A stretch of 44,481 bases of DNA, from positions 1 to 44,481 of the forward strand of contig DATAWZ010000129.1 of the NCBI GenBank assembly GCA_036266975.1, in the 5' to 3' direction. A program made the translations under genes and the position numbers. Position 1 is the first letter of the stretch; every line of letters starts with the position of its first letter. The stretch comes from DATAWZ01 sp036266975 (GTDB lineage: Bacteria; Actinomycetota; Thermoleophilia; Solirubrobacterales; Solirubrobacteraceae). The notes below the pieces were generated by a model. The model was not told the origin of the DNA, ran no database searches, and worked only from the letters and a program-made list of their open reading frames with translations. This document shows, piece by piece, positions 15,508 through 24,338 of this stretch.

Positions 15508-17028
15508 ATGAGCGTGGTGCTGATCGGCTTCATGGGGGCGGGCAAGACCTCCGCGGGGCGGATGCTCGCCGAGGCCGCGGGCGTCGAGGCCGTCGACACC
15601 GACGCGCTCGTCGAGCACGCCGCGGGGCAGAGCGTGCCCGAGCTGTTCGAAGGCCGCGGCGAGGCGGCCTTCCGCGCGCTCGAGGAGCAGGTGGTCAGCG
15701 AGGCGCTCAGGCGCGCCGGGCCGAACCAGGTGCTCTCGCTCGGCGGCGGCAGCCTGCACTCGGCGCGGGTGCGCGAGGCGCTCGCCGGGCACCGCGTCGT
15801 GCTGCTCGACGTCGATCTGGAGACCGCGTGGACGCGCGCGCACGATCGCGGCCGGCCGCTCGCGCGCGACCGGGACGAATTCGAGCGCCGCTACGCCGAG
15901 CGGGCCGAGCTCTACGGTGCGCTCGCGCACGCGGTCGTGCCCGGGCGCGCGGCGCTCACGCGGGCGTTCTCGCACGTGCGCGCGCTGCCCGACGGAGTGC
16001 GGCTGCTGTGGGCGAGCGCGAGCTCGGGCGAATACCCGGTGTGGGTCGGCACCGGGATCCTCGGCAGGCTCCCATGGCCCCTGGACGGGCGGCGGTTCTG
16101 CGTGAGCGACGCGACGGTCGAGCCGGCCTACGGCGCGCTGATCGAGCCCCGAGCGGGCAGCCTGCGCCTGCCGCCCGGGGAAGCGCACAAGACGCTCTCC
16201 GGTGCCGAACAGGCCTGGCGCTGGCTCGCGGGCGAGGGCGCCACGCGCGCCGACCACGTCGTCGCGCTCGGCGGCGGGGTGGTTGGCGACCTGGCCGGCT
16301 TCTGCGCGGCCACCTATCAGCGAGGCATCCCGGTGGTGCAGGTGCCGAGCACGGTCGTCGCCCAGGTCGACTCGGCCTACGGGGGCAAGACCGGGGTGGA
16401 CCTGCCCGAGGGCAAGAACTACGTCGGCGCCTACCACCAGCCGGCGGCGGTGATCGCCGACACGGCGCTGCTGGCCAGCCTGCCCGCCGAGGAGGTTGCC
16501 GCCGGCTGGGCCGAGGTGGTCAAGACCGCCCTGATCGCCGGCGGCCCGCTGTGGGAGCGGGTCCGCGCCGGCGAGGGACGCCGCGCGGCGGTCGACCCCC
16601 AGGTGATCTTCGCCTGCGCGCGCACCAAGCTCGCGGTCGTCGCCGCGGACGAGCGCGACGGCGGCCGCCGGCAGGTGCTCAACCTCGGCCACACGATCGG
16701 GCACGCGATCGAGACGGTCACCGGCTACCGGCGCTACCGCCACGGCGAGGCGGTAGCCCTGGGGCTGCTGGCGGCGCTGACCCTCTCCGAGCAGCCTGCG
16801 CTGCGCGCCGAGGTCGCGGCGCTGCTCGCCGGCGCCGGGCTGCCCGTGCGGCTCGACGCCGCCGTCGACCCCGATGCGGTGCAGGCGGCCACCATCCGCG
16901 ACAAGAAGCGCACCGGCACGGAGGTCCCGTTCGTGCTCGCGCGTGCCCCGGGGGACGTCGTCCACGGGCAGCTCCTGCCGGCCTCAGCGGTCGCCGCCGC
17001 GATCCGCGGGCTCGGCGATGCGCCCTGA
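15508..17028 (+). CDS. aroKB: Fused shikimate kinase / 3-dehydroquinate synthase
   Basis: One 506-aa protein carrying two pathway steps. Residues 1 to about 165 are shikimate kinase: Walker A GFMGAGKT (7-14), substrate acids D30/D32 (VDTD), R57 and GGG at 79-81. From about 172 to the end is 3-dehydroquinate synthase: GGGVVGDLAGFCAA (NAD site), PSTVVAQVDSAYGGKTGV, NLGHTIGHAIE (392-402; metal and catalytic His) and HGEAVALG (from H412). No stop or frame change lies between the halves. aroK and aroB are usually separate adjacent genes in bacteria; the fusion fixes their order as kinase first. Both active sites look intact. Confidence 0.96.
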   Translation: MSVVLIGFMGAGKTSAGRMLAEAAGVEAVDTDALVEHAAGQSVPELFEGRGEAAFRALEEQVVSEALRRAGPNQVLSLGGGSLHSARVREALAGHRVVLLDVDLETAWTRAHDRGRPLARDRDEFERRYAERAELYGALAHAVVPGRAALTRAFSHVRALPDGVRLLWASASSGEYPVWVGTGILGRLPWPLDGRRFCVSDATVEPAYGALIEPRAGSLRLPPGEAHKTLSGAEQAWRWLAGEGATRADHVVALGGGVVGDLAGFCAATYQRGIPVVQVPSTVVAQVDSAYGGKTGVDLPEGKNYVGAYHQPAAVIADTALLASLPAEEVAAGWAEVVKTALIAGGPLWERVRAGEGRRAAVDPQVIFACARTKLAVVAADERDGGRRQVLNLGHTIGHAIETVTGYRRYRHGEAVALGLLAALTLSEQPALRAEVAALLAGAGLPVRLDAAVDPDAVQAATIRDKKRTGTEVPFVLARAPGDVVHGQLLPASAVAAAIRGLGDAP

Positions 17029-17074
17029 GCGCTCGCGCCAGCGCCGCATCGCCCCGGCCGGCAGCGGTTTACTG

Positions 17075-18265
17075 ATGGGGATGAGGCTCGATCGGCTACA
17101 CCCCGCGCGCGCCCTGCTCGCGGCGGTCCTGACGCTGCTGTGCGCGCCGGCCGCGGCGTCCGCGCTCGCGCCCCGGGTGACCGTCGCGCTGTTCGGCGAT
17201 TCGGTCGTCGAGGGCTACACGATCCCGAACCCCGTGGCCGACTCGCTCGCCCCTCAGCTCGCCGACGCGCTGGGCCGGGACGGCTTCCAGCCCGGCGGGA
17301 TCGGCTTCGTGGCCGCCAACCCGACCCGCTGGCGCTTTGACCACTACGCCCTGCAGCCGCCGACCGGCACTGCGCCCAGCGTCGCCAACCCGGCGTTGGG
17401 GTTGCCTGCGCTGAGCACCAGCATTCCCACCGGCGGCTGGCTGATGCTCGGCGACGGCACCGAAGGCGGCCAGGACGGCCTGAGTGGCTACGGCGCGCTC
17501 GCGGCCAGCCCCCAGGCCACCGCGACGCTCGCGGTCAGCGACCCCGAGGTGGCGATCCTCTACGAGGGTGGGGCGAACGCGGCCCCGTTCACGGTCGCCG
17601 GCGGAGCACGGACCTGGACGATCACCCCGCCGCCGGCACCCGGCCCGACCGAGAGCTGGCTGGCCATCCCGCGCGGCGTGCGCAGCCTGACCGTTCACGG
17701 CCCGAGCACGGGCGGGCTCGTGTTCGAGGGCGCGATCGAGCGGCTCTCGCGCAGCCCGAACAAGGTTCAGGTCGAGGTCGAGGATCTCGGCCACGCCGGC
17801 CAGCCGCCATGGATCGGCCTGACCGCTTCGACGATCGCGGCGTTGCGCGCCCAGCAGTTCGACATCTCGGTCTTCCTGGACGCCTACATCCCCGAGCTGT
17901 CGGCCGTCGTGCCCAGCGACGCGGCCTCGGCGATCGCCAGCTACGAGCAGGCGCTCACCGCGCGCGCCCGGGTCGCTCGCAACGCCCGCGGGTGGTGCGT
18001 GATCGCCGACCCCTCGCCGATGGCGCGCGTGCCCGCGAGCGTGACCGCGCGCTTCGCGCGGGTCGACCGCACGATCGCCGCCCGCACCGGCTGCGCCTAC
18101 ACCGGCGTGCTCGGCCACGCCTGGCCGGCCTCCAGCGCGTCCAACCGAGGCTGGACGCTGCTCGACGGGATCCACCCGAGCGCCAAGGGCTACCGCCGGC
18201 TGGCGGCGCTGCTGGAGCCGCTGATCGCCCGACTGGCGCGCGAGCGCGTCGCCTCGGAGGGCTAG
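17075..18265 (+). CDS. Secreted SGNH/GDSL-like hydrolase
   Basis: A 396-aa protein with a Sec signal peptide (about 1-31). SGNH block I is ALFGDSVVEGYT (S43), and the C-terminal DGIHPSAKGYRRLA supplies the DxxH block V. A beta-rich insertion lies between them (about residues 140-230), possibly a carbohydrate- or acyl-substrate-binding subdomain. It probably removes or transfers acyl groups on envelope glycans; the substrate is unknown. ATGs at 17075 and 17081 both give a good signal peptide, while an ATG at 17018 would overlap aroKB. Its place between aroKB and aroQ is unrelated to aromatic biosynthesis. Confidence 0.82.
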   Translation: MGMRLDRLHPARALLAAVLTLLCAPAAASALAPRVTVALFGDSVVEGYTIPNPVADSLAPQLADALGRDGFQPGGIGFVAANPTRWRFDHYALQPPTGTAPSVANPALGLPALSTSIPTGGWLMLGDGTEGGQDGLSGYGALAASPQATATLAVSDPEVAILYEGGANAAPFTVAGGARTWTITPPPAPGPTESWLAIPRGVRSLTVHGPSTGGLVFEGAIERLSRSPNKVQVEVEDLGHAGQPPWIGLTASTIAALRAQQFDISVFLDAYIPELSAVVPSDAASAIASYEQALTARARVARNARGWCVIADPSPMARVPASVTARFARVDRTIAARTGCAYTGVLGHAWPASSASNRGWTLLDGIHPSAKGYRRLAALLEPLIARLARERVASEG

Positions 18266-18270
18266 GGTCG

Positions 18271-18720
18271 ATGGCGGCGCCGTGGCGGATCGAGGTGATG
18301 CACGGCGTGAACCTGGCCATGCTCGGACGGCGCGACCCGCGCCACTACGGAACGCTCTCGCTGACCGAGGTGCAGGCGCGCGTGAGCGGCTTCGCCTCCG
18401 AGCTGGGTCTTCGGGTCGGCTTCTTTCAGAGCGATCACGAGGCCGAGTTCGTCCAGCGCCTGCACGCGCTACGCGGGCAGGCCGACGGCGTCGTGCTCAA
18501 TCCGGGCGCCTGGACGCACTACGCGTGGGCGATCCACGACGCGCTGGAGATCGCCGAGCTGCCCGCGGTCGAGGTGCATCTCTCGGACGTCAGGGCGCGC
18601 GAGTCCTGGCGCGCGGTCTCGGTGATCGGCGACCTGTGCCTGCAGACCGTCGCCGGGCGCGGGGTCGACGGCTATCGGGACGCGCTCGCGGCGCTGGACG
18701 CTCACCTGCGCGCACGCTGA
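18271..18720 (+). CDS. aroQ: Type II 3-dehydroquinate dehydratase
   Basis: Dehydrates 3-dehydroquinate to 3-dehydroshikimate; it is a small dodecameric enzyme. At 149 aa it is the usual length. Family features: LGRRDPRHYG (catalytic Arg and Tyr), QSDHEAEFV, LNPGAWTHYAWAIHDAL (catalytic His) and VEVHLSDVRARESWR. The first motif reads HGVNLAMLG where most family members have GPNLNLLG; the key Asn is kept. The gene starts 5 bases after the SGNH gene stop. pepP follows after 204 bases, as in many Gram-positives, although the spacing here is long. Confidence 0.95.
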   Translation: MAAPWRIEVMHGVNLAMLGRRDPRHYGTLSLTEVQARVSGFASELGLRVGFFQSDHEAEFVQRLHALRGQADGVVLNPGAWTHYAWAIHDALEIAELPAVEVHLSDVRARESWRAVSVIGDLCLQTVAGRGVDGYRDALAALDAHLRAR

Positions 18721-18924
18721 TCGGCCGTCGCGCGGTGTGCACCACGGGTCCACGAGGTCGGCGCGGGTGGCTCCCGCATCGAAATGGCGGGTGCTGGCAG
18801 GGCGCGGGGGCCCGGTCCGAGCCGGTGATCGGCCGCGGACCCGTTCGCCGGCGGACGGCTCGCCGAGCTCTGGCGGCGCGCCGCGGTGCCGGCGCGGCCG
18901 CAGACCTGCGAGGGTTTGCCCGCG

Positions 18925-20004
18925 ATGAACGAGACCGAGCGCTGCGATCGCGTGCAGGCCCAGCTCGCCGAGCGCGAGGTGGGGGCGCTGCTGGTCAGCG
19001 CGGCGGCGAACCTGCGCTATCTGAGCGGGTTCACCGACGCCGAGGCGCTGCTCGTGGTCACCACCGACGGCGAGCGCTGCTTCTTCACCGACTTCCGCTA
19101 CGAGATCCAGGCCGAGCAGGAGCTCCCCGCGTCGTTCCTGACGGTGATCGCCACCGACCTGCTGCCGGCGGTCGCCGAGCGCTTCGGGGAAGTCGGTGCG
19201 CTCGGGGTCGACGACGACCACCTCACGGTCGCCCAGCACCGCCGGCTCGGCGAGCTGCTCGGCGAGGGGACCACGCGCGTCGGCTGCGGCGGGCTGGTGG
19301 AGAAGCTCCGGGTGGTCAAGGATGCGGATGAGCTCGAGCGCATCCGGGCCGCCGCCGCGCTCATCGACGGGATCTACGAGTGGGTGCTTGAGCGCGGGCT
19401 CGTCGGCCGGCGCGAGCGCGACGTCGCCCTCGAGCTCGAGCACGAGATGCGCCGCCGTGGCGCGCGGGCGCCGAGCTTTCCCTCGATCGTCGCCGCCGGC
19501 GCGCACGGCGCCCTACCGCACGCTACGCCGCGTGACGTGGCGATCGAGCCGGACACGCTGGTGACGATCGACATCGGGGCCGAGCTGGACGGCTACTGCT
19601 CGGACTGCACGCGGACGTTCGCGAGCGGTACGCTCGGCGCGGAGGAGGCCCGCATCTACGAGGTCACGCTGCAGGCCCAGCTCGCGGGGCTGGAGGCGGT
19701 GCGTGCGGGTCGCAGCGGGCGCGTCGTCGATGCGGCGGCACGGGAGGTCATCGAGCAGGCCGGCTACGGCGAGCGCTTCGGCCACGGCCTCGGCCACGGC
19801 GTCGGCCTGGAGGTCCACGAGCGCCCGCGGCTCTCGCGGACCGCGCCCGAGGATCCGCTCGAGCCCGGGATGGTGGTCACCGTCGAGCCCGGGATCTACC
19901 TGCCGGGCGTCACCGGCGTGCGCATCGAGGATCTCGTGGTCGTCGGGGAAGAGGGCTGCGAGCGGCTCAGCCACTTCCCCAAGGAGCTGATCGTCGCCGG
20001 CTGA
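18925..20004 (+). CDS. pepP: Xaa-Pro aminopeptidase (M24B)
   Basis: A 359-aa metallo-aminopeptidase releasing N-terminal residues before proline. The N-terminal creatinase-like domain (about 1-125) contains NLRYLSGFTDAEALLV. The pita-bread catalytic domain has the five metal ligands: the two Asp in TIDIGAELDGYCSDCTRTF, His in GHGLGHGVGLEVHE, Glu in TVEPGIYLPG and Glu in GVRIEDLVVV. The ATG at 18925 is preceded by GAGGG at 18910-18914. Its 3' end overlaps the convergent glycosyltransferase gene by 109 bases. Confidence 0.94.
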   Translation: MNETERCDRVQAQLAEREVGALLVSAAANLRYLSGFTDAEALLVVTTDGERCFFTDFRYEIQAEQELPASFLTVIATDLLPAVAERFGEVGALGVDDDHLTVAQHRRLGELLGEGTTRVGCGGLVEKLRVVKDADELERIRAAAALIDGIYEWVLERGLVGRRERDVALELEHEMRRRGARAPSFPSIVAAGAHGALPHATPRDVAIEPDTLVTIDIGAELDGYCSDCTRTFASGTLGAEEARIYEVTLQAQLAGLEAVRAGRSGRVVDAAAREVIEQAGYGERFGHGLGHGVGLEVHERPRLSRTAPEDPLEPGMVVTVEPGIYLPGVTGVRIEDLVVVGEEGCERLSHFPKELIVAG

Positions 20005-21320
20005 CCCCCGTCGCCTCCCGTGGGGGTTGACGTGCTGGAGCTCGATGCCCCCCGCGGGGCGAGCAGTCCCGGGGCCCGCCGGGCCAGCCGCGCGAGGTCG
20101 AGGCGGCGCAAGCGCTGCGGCGCCAGGGCCCGCAGGCCGAGCAGGGCCAAGGCCGGCAGCGAGAACGCCAGGTACACGACGTTGGCCGCGTCGGGGGCCA
20201 GGTGGCCGCCGATCGGGCCGAACCACAGCGCCTGAAAGGCCGTCCAGGCGATCGCGGCGAGCGGCAGGCGACGGGCGCACACGGCCTCCCACGTGGCGAG
20301 GGTGGTGAGCATCGGCAGCAGGTAGTACTCGTTGTCGGCCGGGTCCAATAGCGCGCGGATCGCGAGCAGGAAGGCCATCAGCAGCAGCCCTTCGCTCAGC
20401 CCGCGAGGCCGGCGCGCGCCCCACCAGACGAGCGCGACCAGCAGGCACAGCGCGACGATCAGCGGATGGGCCACGAGCTGCAGCCAGTGCGGGGCCACGA
20501 CGCCGCCGGGGGTGCGCCGACCGAACAGCCACCACACCTGCGAGAGGTTGAACTCGCCGATCGCGCCCGTGGTGGTGGCCTGCGAGGTCGCCGCCGAGAT
20601 CGAGCCGACGAGCATCGAGGGCACGATGGTCAGCGCGGTGATCGCCGAGGCCACGAGCGCGGCGGCAACGCGCCGCTGCGGCAGCACGAGCAGGATCGGC
20701 AGCGCGACGAGCAGCGCCCAGTGCTTGTTGGCCATGGCCAGCCCGAGCAGCAGGGCGGTCGGGCGCCAGCGGCCCTGCGAAGCGCACGCCATCGCCGCGA
20801 CGCACAGCACCGCCCCGAGCAGCTCCTCGGAATGGCTCTCGGTCAGGTCGGAGATCACGATCGGGCTGGCGATGAGCAGCCCGAGGGTGAGCCCCCGGGC
20901 CGTCGTGCCGGCGTGCCAGTCGCGCATCCGCTCGACGCACCACAGTCCCAGCCACCCGGCGGCGAGCAGCGCGGGCACGGCGACCGCCCGGTAGACGGCG
21001 ACGTCGCTGCCGCCGAGCAGGCCGGTGACCAGCGCGATCGGGGCGCGCAGGATCATCGAGTCGCCCTGGCTCGCCGTGGCCAGGAACTCGCGCACGTGGC
21101 CGTCGATGAGGGAGCGGAAGATCACCGCTCGGGTGGCCCAGTCGGTGGCCGGGAAGCCGTAGCTGGTGTAGCCCTTCAGGTAGCGCAGGAAGAGCGTCAG
21201 CAGCACTCCGGCGGTCAGCGCGACCCAGCCAAGGTGGGGGCGCAGCCGGCCAGAGGCCGGCGAGCCGGGCCCCTCTCCCTTCCCGATCAACCGGAAGCGG
21301 TCGATGCGAGGGGCGGTCAT
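19896..21320 (-). CDS. GT-C-like integral membrane glycosyltransferase
   Basis: A 474-aa protein with about ten hydrophobic segments. The first outer loop has GYTSYGFPATDWATRAVIF, and an ESHSEELLGAVLC segment is followed by NKHWALLVALP. This ground plan is shared with the next protein upstream (GHPEELLAASL, TKQWAVIVVVP), so the two are paralogs. It is the last gene of a four-gene minus-strand operon and starts on an ATGA overlap with its upstream neighbour. The last 60 or so residues are a low-complexity Ser/Thr/Pro/Arg tail read antisense to the 3' end of pepP. A sugar transferase role using a lipid-linked donor is inferred from topology; donor and acceptor are unknown. Confidence 0.75.
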   Translation of the reverse strand: MTAPRIDRFRLIGKGEGPGSPASGRLRPHLGWVALTAGVLLTLFLRYLKGYTSYGFPATDWATRAVIFRSLIDGHVREFLATASQGDSMILRAPIALVTGLLGGSDVAVYRAVAVPALLAAGWLGLWCVERMRDWHAGTTARGLTLGLLIASPIVISDLTESHSEELLGAVLCVAAMACASQGRWRPTALLLGLAMANKHWALLVALPILLVLPQRRVAAALVASAITALTIVPSMLVGSISAATSQATTTGAIGEFNLSQVWWLFGRRTPGGVVAPHWLQLVAHPLIVALCLLVALVWWGARRPRGLSEGLLLMAFLLAIRALLDPADNEYYLLPMLTTLATWEAVCARRLPLAAIAWTAFQALWFGPIGGHLAPDAANVVYLAFSLPALALLGLRALAPQRLRRLDLARLARRAPGLLAPRGASSSSTSTPTGGDGGQPATISSLGKWLSRSQPSSPTTTRSSMRTPVTPGR

Positions 21321-22549
21321 GTCGCGATCAGCCGATCGCCGGGCGCAAGGGCTCGCGGGGTCGGCAGGGGGACGGGCACGGCACGCAGCGCGCGCAGGCT
21401 GCGTACGAGCAGGACCACGGCGGTCAGCGACGCGGCGAGGTACAGCGCGTTGGTCACCGGCGGGTCAAGGTACGCCGGGGCGCGTTCGAGGCAGATGAAG
21501 GCGGCGAACGCCCCGGCGATGCTCGCGACCGGGATTCGCCGCCCGGCGCTCGCGTCGATCGCGGCGAGCACGAGCAGCAGCGGCAGGTGGTAGTAGCCCA
21601 TCGAGCCGGGGTCCAGCGCACAGCGCAGCACGCAGGCGATCGCCGTGACCCGCAGGACCGCGCCCGCGGACAGCCGGCGATCGCGCCACCAGCACAGCAG
21701 CGGCAGCCCCACCGCGACGGCGACGATCACCACCCGGGACAGGCTTGCCTCCACGCCGAGCAGCTGGTGGCCGATGAACGTGCGCGAGTCGCCGAACAGG
21801 TTGCTCACGTGCACGACTCCGTGGGGCGAGAAGGGGTACAGCCAGGTGAAGACGGTCACGATCGGCTGGGGCCGGGAGATGTAGTGCGCGGCGTGCATGA
21901 AGGCCGAGGCGCTGCCGATAAGCATCGGCAGGGTCGCGAGCGCGGCGGTCGCCGCCATCACGCCGGTCGCCCGCAGCCGGCCTCCGCGCAGGATCAGCAG
22001 GCAGGGAACCACGACGATCACCGCCCACTGCTTGGTGGCGACGGCGAGCCCGGCGAGCACGGCACACCACAGGCCGTTCTGCTCGTCGGCGGCGAGCAGC
22101 GCGCCGACCGACAGGCTCGCGGCGAGCAGCTCCTCGGGATGCCCCCAGTAGAGCGCGTCACCGATCAGCGGGTTCAGCAGGCAGGCCGCGACGAGCAGGG
22201 TCTGGCCGAGCCGCCCGGTGCCCCGGGCCGCGGCCCGGCGCGCGAGCCCAAGCGCCACCAGCGCCACCGAGAGCACGCACGGCAGCGAGCCGGCGCGGTA
22301 GAGGTCGCCGTGCAGCGCCTGGGCCACGAGCACGAACGGCGCCCGCAGGTACAGGGAGAAGGCGCCCATCGCCGGCTGATGGGCGAAGAACCCCGGAAGG
22401 CTCCCGTGCGCGAGCGCGGCGAGCGCGGGCCCGGCGTCGGTGCCGTAGTCCCATCCGTTGATCGACCGATAGGTCATGGCCACGGCGTAGGCGATCGCCG
22501 CGGTGGCCAGGCACAAGCGAAAGCGCCGCTCCCCGCTCATACCGCTCAC
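21317..22549 (-). CDS. GT-C-like integral membrane protein (paralog of the downstream gene)
   Basis: A 410-aa polytopic protein. An outer loop with NGWDYGTDAGPALAAL, an acidic pair in YWGHPEELLAAS and a TKQWAVIVVVPCLL helix parallel the 474-aa protein encoded next. The probable start is the ATG at 22549; a second ATG at 22540 is in frame. Its stop overlaps the following start by ATGA. It lies 66 bases after the 573-aa glycosyltransferase. It probably acts in the same envelope glycan pathway. Confidence 0.75.
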   Translation of the reverse strand: MSGMSGERRFRLCLATAAIAYAVAMTYRSINGWDYGTDAGPALAALAHGSLPGFFAHQPAMGAFSLYLRAPFVLVAQALHGDLYRAGSLPCVLSVALVALGLARRAAARGTGRLGQTLLVAACLLNPLIGDALYWGHPEELLAASLSVGALLAADEQNGLWCAVLAGLAVATKQWAVIVVVPCLLILRGGRLRATGVMAATAALATLPMLIGSASAFMHAAHYISRPQPIVTVFTWLYPFSPHGVVHVSNLFGDSRTFIGHQLLGVEASLSRVVIVAVAVGLPLLCWWRDRRLSAGAVLRVTAIACVLRCALDPGSMGYYHLPLLLVLAAIDASAGRRIPVASIAGAFAAFICLERAPAYLDPPVTNALYLAASLTAVVLLVRSLRALRAVPVPLPTPRALAPGDRLIAT

Positions 22550-22615
22550 ATCGGCACGCGCGGGCGGACGCCCAAGCGTCCTGGACGCCAGTACGACGGG
22601 CGGACGGGGGTCCAG

Positions 22616-24337
22616 CTACGCCGCGGCCGGCGCGAGCGTGCGCTTGCGACCTCGGCGAAGCGCAAGCCGCACGTGCGGCCAGGCGAAGGTGAGCACGAGC
22701 GCGAGGGCGGCGAACCCGAACGCCATCGGGGCCAGGCCGCTGAGCGGGTAGGGACCCCAGCCCTTGTGGAGCGCCGTGGGGTCACCGGCGTGCTCGGTGT
22801 TCAGCAGGGCCTGGTGGTCGATCCCCAGCAGGTGTGGCCCGACCGCCGCGAACAGCGCCCAGCCGCCGACCGCGAGCAGGCCGTAGAGCAGCCCGCGGGC
22901 GTCGATCGCCAATCGCGTCGTGCTCATGACGGTGAGCACGAGCGCGCCGGCGATGAAGACCAGGAAGGGCGTCATCGCCCACCACCCGCGCCCGGCGCCG
23001 AACATCGACAGGACCGTGGGCTGGAAGCTGCCCTGGCGGAGCAGCTGCATCCACTTGAACGCCTCGGTCTCGTAGCCGATCAACGGGTGGGTCATCGTCG
23101 CCAGCACGTAACAGACCCCGCCGGCCACCGCGAGGCCGAGCGTCGGGCCCGGGAACCGTTTGAAGGCCACGGCGATCGGCAGGCCCAGGAAGGGCAGCGA
23201 GGTGATGAGGAAGCGCGGGCCCGGGGTGCCGCCGCCGTAGGGCAGGTAGTAGCCGGAGTCGTAGATCAGGTAGAGGACGAAGATCAGCCCGATCGTCAGC
23301 GCCTCGGCTCGGCGCCCGCGCCGGTAGAGCATCACCGTGCCGACGATGCCCATGATCAGCACAGGGGCGAGCACGAGCAGCCCGCGCGAGGCGAACAGCA
23401 GCGTGATCGCCGTACGCACCGACGGAGTGGTGATGCCGAAGAAACCGGCCTGCTGGCGTTTGATGTCGGCGTACGCGACGTGGGTGAAGGACCCGAAGGC
23501 CCATTTGTTGTAGGCGGCGAGCGGGATCAGCCCGACCCCGAGACCGACGCCGTAGGTGATCAGCCGCAGCAGCGCCGCCTGCCACGGCGGCCCGGGCTCG
23601 TCGCCCCGCGAGAGCGGCCGCGAGGCGGCGAACAGGCCGATCGCGCCGGCCGCGAAGGCGACCGGGTATTCGCTGAACACCGCGTAGCCGGCGATCAGCC
23701 CCGCGATCCCCACGCGTGCGAGGTTCGGGGGCCCGTCGCGCTCGCGCATCAGGATCGCGAACGCCCAGAAGGCCAGGCACGCGGTGAACACGTGGCTGAA
23801 CATCAACGTCGAGAAGGGCAGGATCATCGTCCCGATACCGACGGAGATCGCCGCGGCCAGGCCGTGGCCGGGCTCCAGGCCGTCGCCGGAGCGGTAGAGC
23901 AGCAGCAGCATCAGCGCCCCGGGCAGCACCGCCGTCCACAGTCCCAGCGCCCAGATCATGTTGTTCTCGTTGCCTGGCTGGGCCGGGTGGTCCTGGCCGA
24001 AGTGCGGATAGTCGACCGCGGTGAGCAGGCCGTACCAGGGCAGGGCGTAGACCGCGAGCCCCGGCGCTCGCGCCGAGTACCAGTGGCCGTTGTAGAAGGC
24101 CTTGTCGCCGGTGTTCGAGGAGTACTGGTCGATGTAGGGGTGGTCGTGGGCGAGCGAGCGGATCAGGTCGTAGTGGGAGGTCTGATTCCACGAGAAGGAC
24201 TGCGCGATCGTCGCGCAGGCCAACCCGAACAGCACGATGGCCAGCGTGGCCCAGCGCCGGACCCGGCGCGCCGCGGCCGGCGATCGCGCGGGCGGCTCCG
24301 CGGCGCTCGCCGCGGTCAGCTCGGTCAGCGCGGACAT
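22616..24337 (-). CDS. GT-C-like membrane glycosyltransferase (573 aa)
   Basis: About twelve membrane segments with an extracytoplasmic first loop containing NQTSHYDLIRSLAHDHP and GHWYSARAPGLAV. That resembles the acidic catalytic loop of GT39/GT-C enzymes. A later outer loop has YYLPYGGGTPGPRFL. An Arg-rich cytoplasmic C-terminus closes the protein. It starts one base after the stop of the 613-aa protein, so the two are almost certainly co-transcribed and coupled. The substrate cannot be told from sequence. Confidence 0.75.
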   Translation of the reverse strand: MSALTELTAASAAEPPARSPAAARRVRRWATLAIVLFGLACATIAQSFSWNQTSHYDLIRSLAHDHPYIDQYSSNTGDKAFYNGHWYSARAPGLAVYALPWYGLLTAVDYPHFGQDHPAQPGNENNMIWALGLWTAVLPGALMLLLLYRSGDGLEPGHGLAAAISVGIGTMILPFSTLMFSHVFTACLAFWAFAILMRERDGPPNLARVGIAGLIAGYAVFSEYPVAFAAGAIGLFAASRPLSRGDEPGPPWQAALLRLITYGVGLGVGLIPLAAYNKWAFGSFTHVAYADIKRQQAGFFGITTPSVRTAITLLFASRGLLVLAPVLIMGIVGTVMLYRRGRRAEALTIGLIFVLYLIYDSGYYLPYGGGTPGPRFLITSLPFLGLPIAVAFKRFPGPTLGLAVAGGVCYVLATMTHPLIGYETEAFKWMQLLRQGSFQPTVLSMFGAGRGWWAMTPFLVFIAGALVLTVMSTTRLAIDARGLLYGLLAVGGWALFAAVGPHLLGIDHQALLNTEHAGDPTALHKGWGPYPLSGLAPMAFGFAALALVLTFAWPHVRLALRRGRKRTLAPAAA

Positions 24338-24338
24338 C

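Noticed and set aside
18768..18787. Hairpin CCCGC/GCGGG between aroQ and pepP as a terminator.
   Set aside because: Only five clean pairs with a bulge and no T-run; too weak to call.
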